From an uncultured Acidobacteriota bacterium (GTDB lineage Bacteria > Acidobacteriota > Terriglobia > Terriglobales > Acidobacteriaceae): 64,000 nt of DNA. The DNA lies in assembly GCA_903873705.1 (NCBI GenBank), contig CAIQPK010000041.1, positions 17,120-81,119 of the forward strand, in the 5' to 3' direction. A program made the position numbers and the translations under genes. The notes under the pieces are model-generated. The model made no database searches. It saw only the letters and a list, made by a program, of their open reading frames with translations, and was not told the origin of the DNA. This document shows, piece after piece, positions 1 to 8,198 of this stretch (position 1 is its first letter; every line of letters starts with the position of its first letter).

Positions 1-284
1 TTCTCCCGAATGAACTGCACGGCGCGGGCTTCCCGTGTCGCGAGCGGAACGTCGGCCGGGTCCGGCTTGGGTGGCTTGGCGGCCGGCTTCGCTTGCCGTC
101 GCAGGAAGGCCCGAGCGCCAACACCGGGCCACGGCACCACGGCGTTGAGGTAATAGCCCCCGGCGAACGGTCCATTCCAAAGGCGGGCCGCCTCGTCGGT
201 TGTCGCCCCGGCTGGTATGTCAACGACGAGCACCAAAGGCTCGTTGTCGGTCGCGATGGTTGGCGCGGTTGGTGTATGTTCCAT
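1..284 (-). CDS. Hypothetical protein of the phage-like element (partial)
   Basis: An open frame of 94 codons starts at ATG 284-282 and runs off the left window edge without a stop. A purine-rich AAAGGG lies about 6 bases before the ATG. The visible part starts MEHTPTAPTIATDNEP, has an acidic/hydrophobic N-terminal half, then a basic Pro/Ala/Lys linker (around residues 66-80). No domain was recognised. It is the most downstream visible member of the leftward phage-like gene set, separated from the next gene by a G-rich spacer. The product is presumably longer than what is seen. Confidence 0.55.
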   Translation of the reverse strand, partial: MEHTPTAPTIATDNEPLVLVVDIPAGATTDEAARLWNGPFAGGYYLNAVVPWPGVGARAFLRRQAKPAAKPPKPDPADVPLATREARAVQFIRE

Positions 285-352
285 TTCTTACCCTTTCTTT
301 TATTTGGGCCAATCCCGTTCCCTGTAACCCGCGCACCACCAACCACCGCCAA

Positions 353-394
353 GGGGGTTTGTGGGGTGCGGGGTACGGGGGATGGGGGAGTGGG
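353..394 (+). other. G-rich tract with G-quadruplex potential
   Basis: Six runs of three to five G are separated by loops of two to five bases (G at 353-357, 363-366, 370-373, 377-380, 384-388 and 392-394). It lies in the spacer between two leftward phage-like genes, so the G-rich strand is the template strand. A small GGCTCA/TGAGCC inverted repeat (406-411, 424-429) sits next to it. Quadruplex folding is inferred from the pattern only. Confidence 0.5.
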
Positions 395-438
395 TGGTGG
401 CGTATGGCTCAATGTCTCTTATATGAGCCGTCAAGTTG

Positions 439-867
439 TCACTCCATCGGGTCGCAGCGGTGTTGGCGCACCCATTCCCGGCTCCGCTGGATGCGGTGTG
501 CTTTCAGCGTGTGGACGAGCGCCCGTGTCGATACGGTGGGGTTGTCGTGCATGATCGCAACGGCGCGGCGGTAGTTGCCGTCCTGGTCCGCTTTAGCGCC
601 TCCGGTGTACTTGGCGTCACGCTTTCGGAACATCCACCGATGGCGCTTTATCCAACTGAGGCTCCGCACCGAGCCGCCGCCGATAGCGCGTAGAAACGCA
701 TCAATCTTCTCCGACGAGAGATGTGGGTTAGCCGCCAGGATGACCCAAGGGTAACCGGCCAAGCCCATCACGTCGGTCGCGTCCGCGATGAGGTTTACTT
801 CCGTGCGGACTATGTAGCCTTGCCCGTTCTCTCGGGTCATCGTCATCGTGGGTTTGGCTTCGCTCAT
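439..867 (-). CDS. Hypothetical phage-like protein, 142 aa
   Basis: The ATG at 867 is preceded by a strong Shine-Dalgarno sequence (GGAGAACC directly before the ATG), so the start is good. The product is basic in its C-terminal half, with clusters such as KRHRWMFRKRDAK around residues 74-86 and HRIQRSREWVRQHR near the end. That is compatible with nucleic-acid binding, but no named domain was recognised. It follows the tape-measure-like gene by 72 bases in the same direction and probably belongs to the same element. Function unknown. Confidence 0.6.
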   Translation of the reverse strand: MSEAKPTMTMTRENGQGYIVRTEVNLIADATDVMGLAGYPWVILAANPHLSSEKIDAFLRAIGGGSVRSLSWIKRHRWMFRKRDAKYTGGAKADQDGNYRRAVAIMHDNPTVSTRALVHTLKAHRIQRSREWVRQHRCDPME

Positions 868-939
868 GGTTCTCCAGGATTGCTGTAAAAACCCTTCATA
901 TATGCACTTTTCAGGGCTAACCGGCTCGCATGAAACGAG

Positions 940-3357
940 TTAGCGGTTTAGTTTTCTGAGGGCCGTCTCGAAGTGCTTTTGCAGTTTGTCGCCATGCTTC
1001 GTGAGCACCTTGTCCATGCCGTCGCCGTCCAGGGCGGAGGCTTCGAGGTGTACGCGCGCGTGCAAATGGTAGTGATTGCCGCCGCCCATACTCCCGGAGC
1101 GCGCCATACTGCGGAGCCCGTCCATAACTCCGCCGGGGACGACGCCCTCGCCCGGCTCCAACAAGGCCGGGACGCGGTCGCCTCGGCCTATACCGGGGAC
1201 GCTGTCCGTACCGTCTTGGAACGCCATCACCGAGGCGAACGCCGCCGCGCCCAACAGCGGCCCCATGATGATGTTTGCGGGGAAAGGGAAGTGCATACCG
1301 GCGAGGTAGGCTTTACGGGCGGCCGCTGCGGCATCGGATTCTTTGGTGAAGTCGTTGGCGAGTACCGATTTGATGGCGTTCTCCATCATCCCGGAGACGA
1401 TTTGACTCCCGATGCTGTCCATCGTTGCGGCGAACGATTGATGCCCCATGAGCGACTGAGTCAACCCGGCCGCTATGGTGTTGTTGAAGTTTTGATCGGC
1501 GGCGAGGATGCGAGAATTGCGCTCCATCGTGGCTTTGTCTTTGATCGCGGTGATTTCGTTTTCGTGCTCCTGGACGAGCTGGCGTTGTTTTGCCTGGAGC
1601 GCGCGGAGCTTGTTCTCGTAGTCTTTGCCGCCTTTGTCGAGGGCTGCGATTTGATGGGACAGCGCCGTCAACTTCAAGGCGTACTCGGCGTTCGCGGCGG
1701 CCGTTTCTTCTTTTTGCCGCATCTGTACCGACACCCGGCGGCCGCTGTCGATAAGGGCTTGGTGCTCCCGCTGCGCCGCGAGTGAAAGCTCGCCCATGCG
1801 CTGCTCGTCGTCGGCCATCAAGCGCCCGGCTTCGGCGGCTTGCTTTGCGTCTTCGGCGGCGGCTTCGCGGGCCGTCTGTGTCCGCTGCGTCAACAGCTCC
1901 CGGAAGTGCGCAGTCGCCTGGAGGTTGAGGGCTTCCTCGGCCTTGATGGCGGCATTGATCGCCGCAAGCCGCTCGGAAGACCCTTGGTCCGTGGCGTCGA
2001 TTTTCTCCCGCTCGGCTTGCTCCAGGTTGGCGAGGTCCAGGTGGTATTGCTCCATCTGCGCTTTGCCTTGCAGGATGGCGACGGCCGATTGATGCTGCGC
2101 CGTCAATTCGACCGCTTTGTCCTGGAGGCTCTTTAGTTGGTTGTTGTAGTCCTTGCCGCCTTTATCGAGCGCCTGGACGAGCGCCCCGTTGGTTTGCAGT
2201 TGGAGGCGGTACTCTTTGTCGGCGAGGTTAGTATCGGCGGCGAGGCGCTCGGCAATGGTGGAGTTGCGCAACGTCGCCATGACGGCGGCTTGCTCCCGCT
2301 CGGCGGCGAGGCCGGCTTCGCCCATCTTGAGTTGGTGCTCTGCGGCTTGCTTCGCCGCCTCGGCCGCCTTGGCCGCAAGTTCGTTGCCGACGGTCTTCGT
2401 CGCATTGCCACCCTCTAGTTTTTTCAACTCGGCGACACGCTGCTCAATCTGGACTTGCTCATTGAGGGCCGCCACTAGCGTTTGCTGCGCCTTGACTTCG
2501 TTCTCGGTGATGCCGACGCCCGACGCGCGTAGAGCTTGCTCGGCCTTCGCGTGTTCCATATACGCGGACACATCGTTAGTCCCGACTTGTGTATGCCCCG
2601 GTGTCGTCTTTAGTTGGTTCTGGAGGGCGAGGACCTTTTCCGCCGATTCGCGCGTCCCGCGTAGCAAGTCCGAAGCCTCTTTGTCTTTCCCGTGGACGAG
2701 GAGGTCTTCGTACTTCGCTTGGAAATCTTCGAGAGCGTGTTTCGCCCCGGCGGCTCCGATGCCTTGCTTGTACCAATGGCTCTGCAAGTCGCCGAAGACG
2801 ACATCGGCGGCCTTGGCGACGATGCCGAACGAATGGACCAATTCGTCCATGCTTTGTTTGTCGATAAGTTCGAGTTGCTTCCCCAACGCGCCGAGGTGGT
2901 CATTGCGCAGCTCATCGGCCCGTATGCCCGCCTGGATGAGTTTTTGGTCTAGGGCATTGAAGGCAGTTTGCGCGGCCGTGCTGAAACGGAGTTGGTCCTC
3001 GGTTAGCTTGATGCCGGCTTCTTTCAGCTTTTCAAAATGCTCAATCAAGAGCACGGCCGCAAGCCCGATAGCGGCGAACGGAAACGCCGCCTCCAACGCA
3101 GCGCCCAACGGGCCGATGTGTACCAAGAGCGCCGTGATCGCACGGGGCATTGTGTCGCCGAAGGCTTCGGATACGGCCATAATTGCGTGACGGCTCGCGA
3201 ACATATTTGTTGAGACGTGACCGCCCATTTCAGACGCGCCGCTCTTGATGTCGGTAAAAGCGCCACGGGCAGACTTCGCCGCCTCGGCCATGCCGCTTTG
3301 AAACGTCGCCGTCTTCGTCTGCAAGTCAACGGATAAAACCCATACCGGCTGCGCCAC
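940..3357 (-). CDS. Phage tail tape-measure-like protein
   Basis: Tape-measure proteins set phage tail length and line the tail tube. This one is 805 aa, mostly Ala/Glu/Lys/Gln-rich heptad-like helix. A hydrophobic stretch lies near residue 90 and another near residue 700. A motif typical of the family, GRGDRVPALLEPGEGVVPGG, is near the C-terminus and is followed by a His-rich NHYHLHARVHLE segment. An internal duplication is visible: ALDKGGKDY recurs at about residues 393 and 569, with matching flanks about 176 residues apart. The frame stays open upstream to 3468, but that extension would run through a transcription terminator (3383-3425). GTG 3357 has GAGG seven bases upstream and is the preferred start. 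Family call is moderately sure; it could be another long coiled-coil virion protein. Confidence 0.72.
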   Translation of the reverse strand: MAQPVWVLSVDLQTKTATFQSGMAEAAKSARGAFTDIKSGASEMGGHVSTNMFASRHAIMAVSEAFGDTMPRAITALLVHIGPLGAALEAAFPFAAIGLAAVLLIEHFEKLKEAGIKLTEDQLRFSTAAQTAFNALDQKLIQAGIRADELRNDHLGALGKQLELIDKQSMDELVHSFGIVAKAADVVFGDLQSHWYKQGIGAAGAKHALEDFQAKYEDLLVHGKDKEASDLLRGTRESAEKVLALQNQLKTTPGHTQVGTNDVSAYMEHAKAEQALRASGVGITENEVKAQQTLVAALNEQVQIEQRVAELKKLEGGNATKTVGNELAAKAAEAAKQAAEHQLKMGEAGLAAEREQAAVMATLRNSTIAERLAADTNLADKEYRLQLQTNGALVQALDKGGKDYNNQLKSLQDKAVELTAQHQSAVAILQGKAQMEQYHLDLANLEQAEREKIDATDQGSSERLAAINAAIKAEEALNLQATAHFRELLTQRTQTAREAAAEDAKQAAEAGRLMADDEQRMGELSLAAQREHQALIDSGRRVSVQMRQKEETAAANAEYALKLTALSHQIAALDKGGKDYENKLRALQAKQRQLVQEHENEITAIKDKATMERNSRILAADQNFNNTIAAGLTQSLMGHQSFAATMDSIGSQIVSGMMENAIKSVLANDFTKESDAAAAARKAYLAGMHFPFPANIIMGPLLGAAAFASVMAFQDGTDSVPGIGRGDRVPALLEPGEGVVPGGVMDGLRSMARSGSMGGGNHYHLHARVHLEASALDGDGMDKVLTKHGDKLQKHFETALRKLNR

Positions 3358-3382
3358 AATTCGCCTCGATTCTTTGAAAAAC

Positions 3383-3425
3383 AACCCGGCCTCAACGCTC
3401 CCCAACATCGGGACCGGGTTTTTGA
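3383..3425. terminator. Bidirectional intrinsic terminator after the capsid gene
   Basis: A perfect 7-bp stem, AACCCGG (3383-3389) with CCGGGTT (3414-3420), is followed by T5 on the plus strand, and GTTTTT follows the stem on the minus strand. A second imperfect inverted repeat (GTGCATGG/CCATGCAC, about 3441-3485) lies between it and the capsid stop. The pair sits just after the capsid gene, where many phages attenuate transcription. Confidence 0.65.
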
Positions 3426-3527
3426 AAAAGGAGTCAGCTCCCGTGCATGGCTGAAATAGGCGCGCCAACGCCTTGCGGGACCATGCACGGCCCGGCTGAC
3501 ACGGGATGACTCTCCCCGCAGAGGTTT

Positions 3528-4772
3528 TTAGCTATGGAGGGTGATCGCCTGGATTGCCTCCGAGCGACGGACGCGTCCGTCGGTTCGGCGGTAAGCCAAA
3601 AGAATGACTTGCCCCTGGGTTGCGAGTGGTTGGTCGAGCACCTTGATGTTGATGCCCGCGCCGCCACGGTCGCCGATGCAATACCCTTGGCGAAAATCAC
3701 CGAACAACACGGGCGTAGCGGATGCGGCTACGGCGGGCATGGCGGTGCTGTACGTCACAGGCATGCCGTGCAAGTAGTCCCTTCCGCCCGAGCGCGTAAA
3801 CACGGGCTCAAAGAGGTTGGCTTGCTTCTGTGCCTTCCGCAGCAGTATGCCGGTGGAACGCTGCATTAGGAAGGACGCGTTTTCGTGGTAAGCGCCTTTC
3901 AAGACTCCTTGCACGTCGAAGGTGGCGTCGAGCAATTCGCTCGCGTAGCCGTCCGTCGTGCCGCTACCGACGCCCGTGACGCCAACGCCTGTGTTGCCGA
4001 TGAGCCCTTGCGGTTGCCCCGTGCCCGTGCCGTTGACGTACCAATTCTCTTCAAAGAGAGACTGCGCCAACAGCATGTCCGAAACCAAAAATTGCTGAAA
4101 AGATGGGACATCTTGACAGATTTCCCAGCTCGCGGTGTGTGTCAATCCCGCCATAAACGCGGACAGCGTGAACTGATCGAGGGTGGGGTCCGACTCGGTG
4201 AAGGTATTGGTTGAGCCACCGGACTCCGCCTTCGCCGCCGCCGTGCTGATGGAAGTGGCTCGGGGAATTTTCATATCCGATGCGGTTGGGATGACACTGG
4301 CGATTGTGCGGACGCCCATATCAGCCGGCGCGAGCGGGACAATCTGCCCATCAACAACGACGGGCACGGCATAGCCGCCGGCCGAGCCGCTGCCTTCATA
4401 GAGGGCCGCGCTTGCCGCGTTCTGACCATTCGAGCGGACATAGTCGTGGAAGGCGTTTGCGTAGTCCTCGGTGAATAACGTGCGCGCCGGCTGACGAACA
4501 AATGACCGGCCGCCTTCGTGACTCGCGAGTAGCGCCGACCCATCGGCATCAAATGGGCCGCGCGCCGTGAATTGCGAAAGCGTGGTGTTCCCCTTTTCGA
4601 GGGCCACAATTTCGGTTTTGAGGGATGCCGCAGCCTTCAACGCCATTGAGACGTCGGCTTCTTCGGCCGCCGTCATCGGTCGCCCGGCGCGCTCCGCCGC
4701 CGAAAGCGTCGCGTCCGCTTTGTCGAGGGCGTATTTATGCTCACGTTTCTTTTCGAACAATTTCATGCTCAT
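3528..4772 (-). CDS. HK97-type phage major capsid protein
   Basis: This is the shell-forming coat protein of tailed-phage capsids. The first ~70 residues are a charged helical segment (KKREHKYALDKADATLSAAE...), as in the delta/scaffold domain of HK97-type coat proteins. The rest has family features: SAGGYAVPVVVDGQIVPLA near residue 135, an AFMAGLTHTASWEICQD region, a GTGTGQPQGLIGNTG loop, and a C-terminal LFGDFRQGYCIGDRGG segment. Length (414 aa) is normal. The frame extends to a TTG at 4784, but GGAG lies six bases before ATG 4772, which fixes the start there. The next gene downstream is tape-measure-like; no portal, protease, terminase or connector genes are visible. Confidence 0.85.
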   Translation of the reverse strand: MSMKLFEKKREHKYALDKADATLSAAERAGRPMTAAEEADVSMALKAAASLKTEIVALEKGNTTLSQFTARGPFDADGSALLASHEGGRSFVRQPARTLFTEDYANAFHDYVRSNGQNAASAALYEGSGSAGGYAVPVVVDGQIVPLAPADMGVRTIASVIPTASDMKIPRATSISTAAAKAESGGSTNTFTESDPTLDQFTLSAFMAGLTHTASWEICQDVPSFQQFLVSDMLLAQSLFEENWYVNGTGTGQPQGLIGNTGVGVTGVGSGTTDGYASELLDATFDVQGVLKGAYHENASFLMQRSTGILLRKAQKQANLFEPVFTRSGGRDYLHGMPVTYSTAMPAVAASATPVLFGDFRQGYCIGDRGGAGINIKVLDQPLATQGQVILLAYRRTDGRVRRSEAIQAITLHS

Positions 4773-4973
4773 GTGAATCTCCAATTTTGATTTTGCCGAT
4801 GACTGCGCATCCGGGCGCGCGACCCGGTCCGCAGCTATTCGGTTTTGCGTCGCCTACTCCCCAGCGGCGATGCGTCGCGTCTTCGTCCGCGTAGTAGCGG
4901 CAGCTATCGCGAGCGACCTAGCCCTTTCTAGCTAGGCAACCATGCAACATCGGTGGCGATGTTCTGCCGAAAC

Positions 4974-5279
4974 TTATGCGTCGCATCGAGAGCGACCGAG
5001 GCCCGCCCGTGCCGTGACGTGGCGAACATAGGCACTCGACAGTGTCGAAATCGTCGCGTCATCGAGGGGCTCGTCCAGGGCTGTGCGTGGGGCACCGTTC
5101 ACCATTCCCACTGTGCCGACGTATTGGAAGCCGCGTCTCGTCAATGTCCGGGCGGTGTCGGCGACGGCGAGCTGTGCGGGGTCCAGCAACTCAAACTCTG
5201 ACGTTTGCAGATTGCCGAGGATGCACACAATGAAGTCCCCGTCGTGTGCGAGTTGCTCGTGCTTGTTGAGTGAACGCAT
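4974..5279 (-). CDS. Hypothetical phage-like protein, 101 aa
   Basis: ATG 5279 has AAAGGGG five bases upstream and gives MRSLNKHEQLAHDGDFIVCI. The upstream extension of the frame to 5432 is rejected because it lacks a ribosome site and overlaps the preceding gene. Residues 10-50 alternate hydrophobic and charged residues in a small alpha/beta pattern (FIVCILGNLQTSEFELLDPAQ, then RRGFQYVGTVGMVNGAPR). No family was recognised. It lies upstream of the capsid gene in the same direction, with a 200-base spacer that contains a CCTAGC/GCTAGG hairpin (4917-4922, 4931-4936). Confidence 0.55.
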   Translation of the reverse strand: MRSLNKHEQLAHDGDFIVCILGNLQTSEFELLDPAQLAVADTARTLTRRGFQYVGTVGMVNGAPRTALDEPLDDATISTLSSAYVRHVTARAGLGRSRCDA

Positions 5280-5379
5280 GTAGCCCCTTTCGCAGACGAA
5301 TGTACGCGTGATCGTGTTTCGGTTTTGTTGCGGCGTCGGTGAGGGGCTGCCCACGGACGCCAACTCGTTTCGGGCGAGC

Positions 5380-5877
5380 CTAGCCTTCCATATCCAGGCG
5401 AACCGGCAAGAGCAGTTCGGAGAGCCAAGCATCCGTCTGCTTAGTCACAAGAAAGGCTCGCGCACCCATAACGATGCGCCCGTCCTCGTCCCGCGCCTCA
5501 GTGTCGGCTATTCCGAAGATCAAACCGATGGCGATGTTTCCTGTCAGCATCTCCAGGATTTCCCTCGTCCGGTCTTTGTCTTCCGGTACGTAAGGGAGAG
5601 TGAAGCCCAAAACGGTGAGGTCCGGTGTCACGTATGCCACACACACGGCGTAAGTGCTCGGCTCCGGTGCGAAGCCTTCGGTCTTCAACCGCAACTCCAA
5701 TTCGCGATGAAGTGTCCGGGCGGCCGTCACGGCGGCGGACGGCGTCTTCAACTCACTTGCGGGCGGTCTTCCGTTGACGAGCGCGCGCTGGATTCTCTGC
5801 GCCGCCGTCATCTCTTCTTTAGCGCGCTTCATACCCGCCAACCGCTTTGCTTTACCCTCTTCGACCGTAAGCGCCAT
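5380..5877 (-). CDS. Hypothetical phage-like protein, 165 aa
   Basis: First gene of the leftward transcription unit. The frame is open from a TTG at 5919, but that codon lies inside the predicted -35/-10 region, so the first ATG after the promoter (5877) is preferred. The N-terminal third is basic and helical (EEGKAKRLAGMKRAKEEMTAAQRIQRAL). The rest is mixed alpha/beta with hydrophobic strands (STYAVCVAYVTPDLTVLGFTL, IAIGLIFGIADTE). No domain was recognised. The stop lies about 100 bases upstream of the next gene. Confidence 0.55.
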   Translation of the reverse strand: MALTVEEGKAKRLAGMKRAKEEMTAAQRIQRALVNGRPPASELKTPSAAVTAARTLHRELELRLKTEGFAPEPSTYAVCVAYVTPDLTVLGFTLPYVPEDKDRTREILEMLTGNIAIGLIFGIADTEARDEDGRIVMGARAFLVTKQTDAWLSELLLPVRLDMEG

Positions 5878-5901
5878 CGCCGTCCCGCCTTTCACAAAAC
5901 C

Positions 5902-5930
5902 AATATCGCAGTCTTTCAAAGAACTGTCAA
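5902..5930 (-). promoter_or_regulatory. Sigma70-type promoter for the leftward phage-like genes
   Basis: Read on the minus strand: a consensus TTGACA (-35, 5930-5925), a 17-base spacer and GATATT (-10, 5907-5902). Transcription would begin close to ATG 5877. Predicted from sequence only. Confidence 0.55.
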
Positions 5931-5984
5931 TAAGTATTACGAACTATTGCTATTGTTCTGAGGTGCGAACGAAATCCGTCTAAG

Positions 5985-6023
5985 AGTGACGTGCAAAAGT
6001 GCCGCGCAAAAGTGACGTATAAT
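5985..6023 (+). repeat. Three tandem 13-bp repeats in a divergent promoter region
   Basis: AGTGACGTGCAAA (5985-5997), AGTGCCGCGCAAA (5998-6010) and AGTGACGTATAAT (6011-6023) follow one another without gaps between the two divergent promoters. The layout fits binding sites for a regulator of the element, perhaps the helix-turn-helix protein at 6321, or iteron-like repeats. Confidence 0.6.
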
Positions 6024-6045
6024 AATGATTCTAAATGGTTTAGAT

Positions 6046-6074
6046 TTGACACACGGCGATGCGGCGTGCATCAT
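6046..6074 (+). promoter_or_regulatory. Sigma70-type promoter for the rightward small genes
   Basis: TTGACA (6046-6051), a 17-base spacer and CATCAT (6069-6074; four of six matches to TATAAT) precede ATG 6107. It diverges from the leftward promoter at 5902-5930. Confidence 0.5.
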
Positions 6075-6106
6075 GGTTGAACTTATCCACAAAGGAAGCC
6101 CCACCC

Positions 6107-6334
6107 ATGAAAGTTCTCAGCATCATTCCGAGCACCACTGTCCTCGCGCACGACACCGAGAGCCTCGCCTACGCTTGGCAACAGTTCGGCGCGCCTTTCC
6201 CCATCTCCCCGGTCGCCCGATTCGTGATCGACTTCACCTTAACCCCGGCCGAGCGCCGGCGGCTCCCCAAGGCTCTTCGCGAGCTGCTAGTCGAAGAAGC
6301 GGGGGAAGTGGAGGTCGCCGATGGCACCAGATAA
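6107..6334 (+). CDS. Small hypothetical protein, 75 aa
   Basis: ATG 6107 follows AAAGGAAG by nine bases, which decides this start over an in-frame upstream ATG at 6059 that would lie in the promoter. The product begins MKVLSIIPSTTVLAHDTES and ends with an acidic segment (ELLVEEAGEVEVADG). No family was recognised. It overlaps the next gene by 14 bases and is probably co-transcribed with it, so it may be an accessory of that DNA-binding protein. Confidence 0.55.
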   Translation: MKVLSIIPSTTVLAHDTESLAYAWQQFGAPFPISPVARFVIDFTLTPAERRRLPKALRELLVEEAGEVEVADGTR

Positions 6335-6533
6335 GCCGGCGCTCACAGTCGCCGAGGCCGCCGAGGCCGCCGATTTGACGGGCTTCGGCCGCGACACGAT
6401 TTCGAGGATGTTCGAGCGCGAGCTCGGCGTCCTCGTCCTAGACCGGCCCGAGGCGATACACAAGCGCAGTTATCGTAGTATTCGCATACTGCGGCCGGTT
6501 TACGAGCGTGTGTCGCGACGGCTTGCGGTGTAG
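6321..6533 (+). CDS. Small helix-turn-helix (MerR/excisionase-like) protein
   Basis: A 70-aa protein with a single winged-helix-like DNA-binding fold. Residues 8-31 (LTVAEAAEAADLTGFGRDTI) look like a MerR/excisionase-type helix-turn-helix. The following LGVLVLDRPEAIHKRSYRSIRI segment fits the wing and is typical of small regulators carried by mobile elements. It starts inside the end of the upstream gene (14-base overlap), suggesting translational coupling. As the only recognisable DNA-binding protein in the element, it is the natural candidate for binding the 13-bp repeats at 5985-6023. That link is inference. Confidence 0.7.
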   Translation: MAPDKPALTVAEAAEAADLTGFGRDTISRMFERELGVLVLDRPEAIHKRSYRSIRILRPVYERVSRRLAV

Positions 6534-6607
6534 TTTGGGTTTCATGCCGGGCTTGCGGCGTATAGTGTTTCAATCACTTACATTCCACCGCCCAAGAGAG
6601 TGCCGGC

Positions 6608-7624
6608 ATGAACGAGTTTGACCAGCGCATACGAGAGCACCAAATGTGGACCGAGATGAGGAAGCTCGGACCTGCAATCGACGGCGCTGCCGCAGTCCCG
6701 GACCTGACGCCCCAAGCTGTCTTGGGTTTGGAGCGCTTGAGGGCAATTCTCGCCTACATCGGAAAACGGATTGCCGCTGCCGACCCTCTAGTTACTCCTC
6801 CGGGGCCGCTGGATGCGATTGTCCCGGTTTTGGCGGCGGCACAAAACGAGCTGACTGCGTTTATTTCAGACAAGGACCCCGCTCACATTGTCACAGCTAA
6901 CGTGACCGCAGACGGGGCATTGATGGCAATAGCGCAGGTTCCAGGAGCCTACAGTCCCGAGGAGCTGGGCGTATTAGTTTCCAAGACGACCGGCTACAGA
7001 AAAGTCGTATCTGATGCTCTCACGGACGCCCAGCAAAGGCTTCGCGGCTTCAAGGACGAGTCGGATAAGATGCTTGCCGCGCTCGGCGCGAAATCAGAAG
7101 CGGACCTCAACCTTCTCTCAGCTAGGGCAGAAGCTCTTCAGGGGAGCCTCAACGCAATTTCGTCGAGCGTTGACGCCGAACGCCAGAGGCTCGCGAATAT
7201 CGCGAGCGAGCAACAGGGCCAATTTTCGGCTTCGCAGGAAGCGCGCAGTACTCAGTTCAACGAGAACTTTCGTGTTTCCACTGAAAGATTTACGCAGCTT
7301 GTCGCGGATTATCAGAAACAGTTTTCAGACGCCCAAGACGCTCGCGGCAAAGAGAATACGGCTGCCGAATTAGTCCGCCAAACAAAATATAACGAGACGG
7401 TCGCTGGGGACTGCTGTGTGAACGTTCCCTCCGCTCCATCGCAACGGGCCGTGACGGCGGCGCGGTTACGATTACCGCGTATCACGCGTATCAATGGAAC
7501 GGCGCTTGCGCCTGCATCCCTTGATTTGTCGCGACGAAATGGCATCAGCCGAACGTCGGTCCAGAACCTGAAACGCAGCCTGCGAAGACCTCTCTCTGAC
7601 GGAATCCTGATTTTAAGAATCTAG
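6608..7624 (+). pseudogene. Truncated coiled-coil protein gene with a foreign 3' end
   Basis: ATG 6608 opens a frame whose first ~265 codons look like a real protein. An N-terminal helical domain (MNEFDQRIREHQMWTEMRKL...) is followed from about residue 150 by a long Gln/Glu/Arg-rich coiled coil (ERQRLANIASEQQGQFSASQ, later FTQLVADYQKQFSDAQDARG). After NETVA, at about base 7407, the character changes abruptly to an Arg/Ser/Pro/Leu-rich tail without heptads, and the frame ends at 7624. The coiled coil appears cut off and an unrelated frame read into. The break lies next to another gene remnant, which supports a rearrangement boundary. A functional short product cannot be excluded. Confidence 0.55.
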
Positions 7625-7705
7625 CCCGCTCCTTTTCTCATGAGGATCCGAGCCGCAAAATAACGCGAGCTCACGTCTGTATTGCCACTGAGACAGGAGT
7701 TTGTC

Positions 7706-8017
7706 ATGAAGTCCGCTTTCTATTGGAGAACCGGGGTCCTATGCCCGGCAGCCTTCCTGCTGGGCGTAGGCAGCCTTGCTCCCATCCTGTGGGAGTCGGG
7801 CATCGGGTCGGATGTGATGAAGCCGATTGCTGCTCCGATAGTCGGCGGGATGATCACGTCGACAATCCACGTTCTGATCCTGGTGCCCGTGTTCTTTGTC
7901 ATGATGAAGGAGCGAGCGCTCAAACGGGGAACGCTTCTGTCGAGACAGGCATCTGCAACTCCCCCGGCGGATGCTGAGCCCGGGTATCTCGCCACGGTTC
8001 ATCCCCATGCAGACTAG
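7706..8017 (+). pseudogene. C-terminal remnant of a CusA/CzcA-type RND efflux pump
   Basis: Heavy-metal RND pumps are ~1,030-aa inner-membrane proteins; only the last part is present here. The segment APILWESGIGSDVMKPIAAP, then IVGGMITSTIHVLILVPVFF and the basic end MKERALKRG match the last two transmembrane helices and C-terminus of CusA-type pumps. The preceding ~20 codons do not resemble the family. The short frame starts at ATG 7706 with AGGAG nearby, but a 103-aa piece cannot work as a pump. It is an old deletion relic at the edge of the phage-like region. No CusB or CusC partner is present. Confidence 0.75.
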
Positions 8018-8198
8018 GGTCGCACCGGGAGGCCGCCGCGCATTCCGACTAGCTGCCGAACCGCGACCGCGAAGTTCGTTCATTCCCCGGCCTGCGGGGG
8101 CGATTTGACGGGCGTCTCCGTCGCCAAAGAATCATCTTGAGGAAGGGCCAACGGCGCCGTAGGATGGTGGCTTCAAAGCTCGAGGACGAAACCAGACG

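Noticed and set aside
973..3190. Long rightward frames over the tape-measure gene
   Set aside because: They lie opposite a strong coding frame, have skewed Arg/Cys/Ser composition and no ribosome sites.
1..8017. tRNA gene or attachment-site duplication flanking the phage-like element
   Set aside because: No tRNA-like sequence or convincing long direct repeat was seen on the right edge; the left edge is outside the window.
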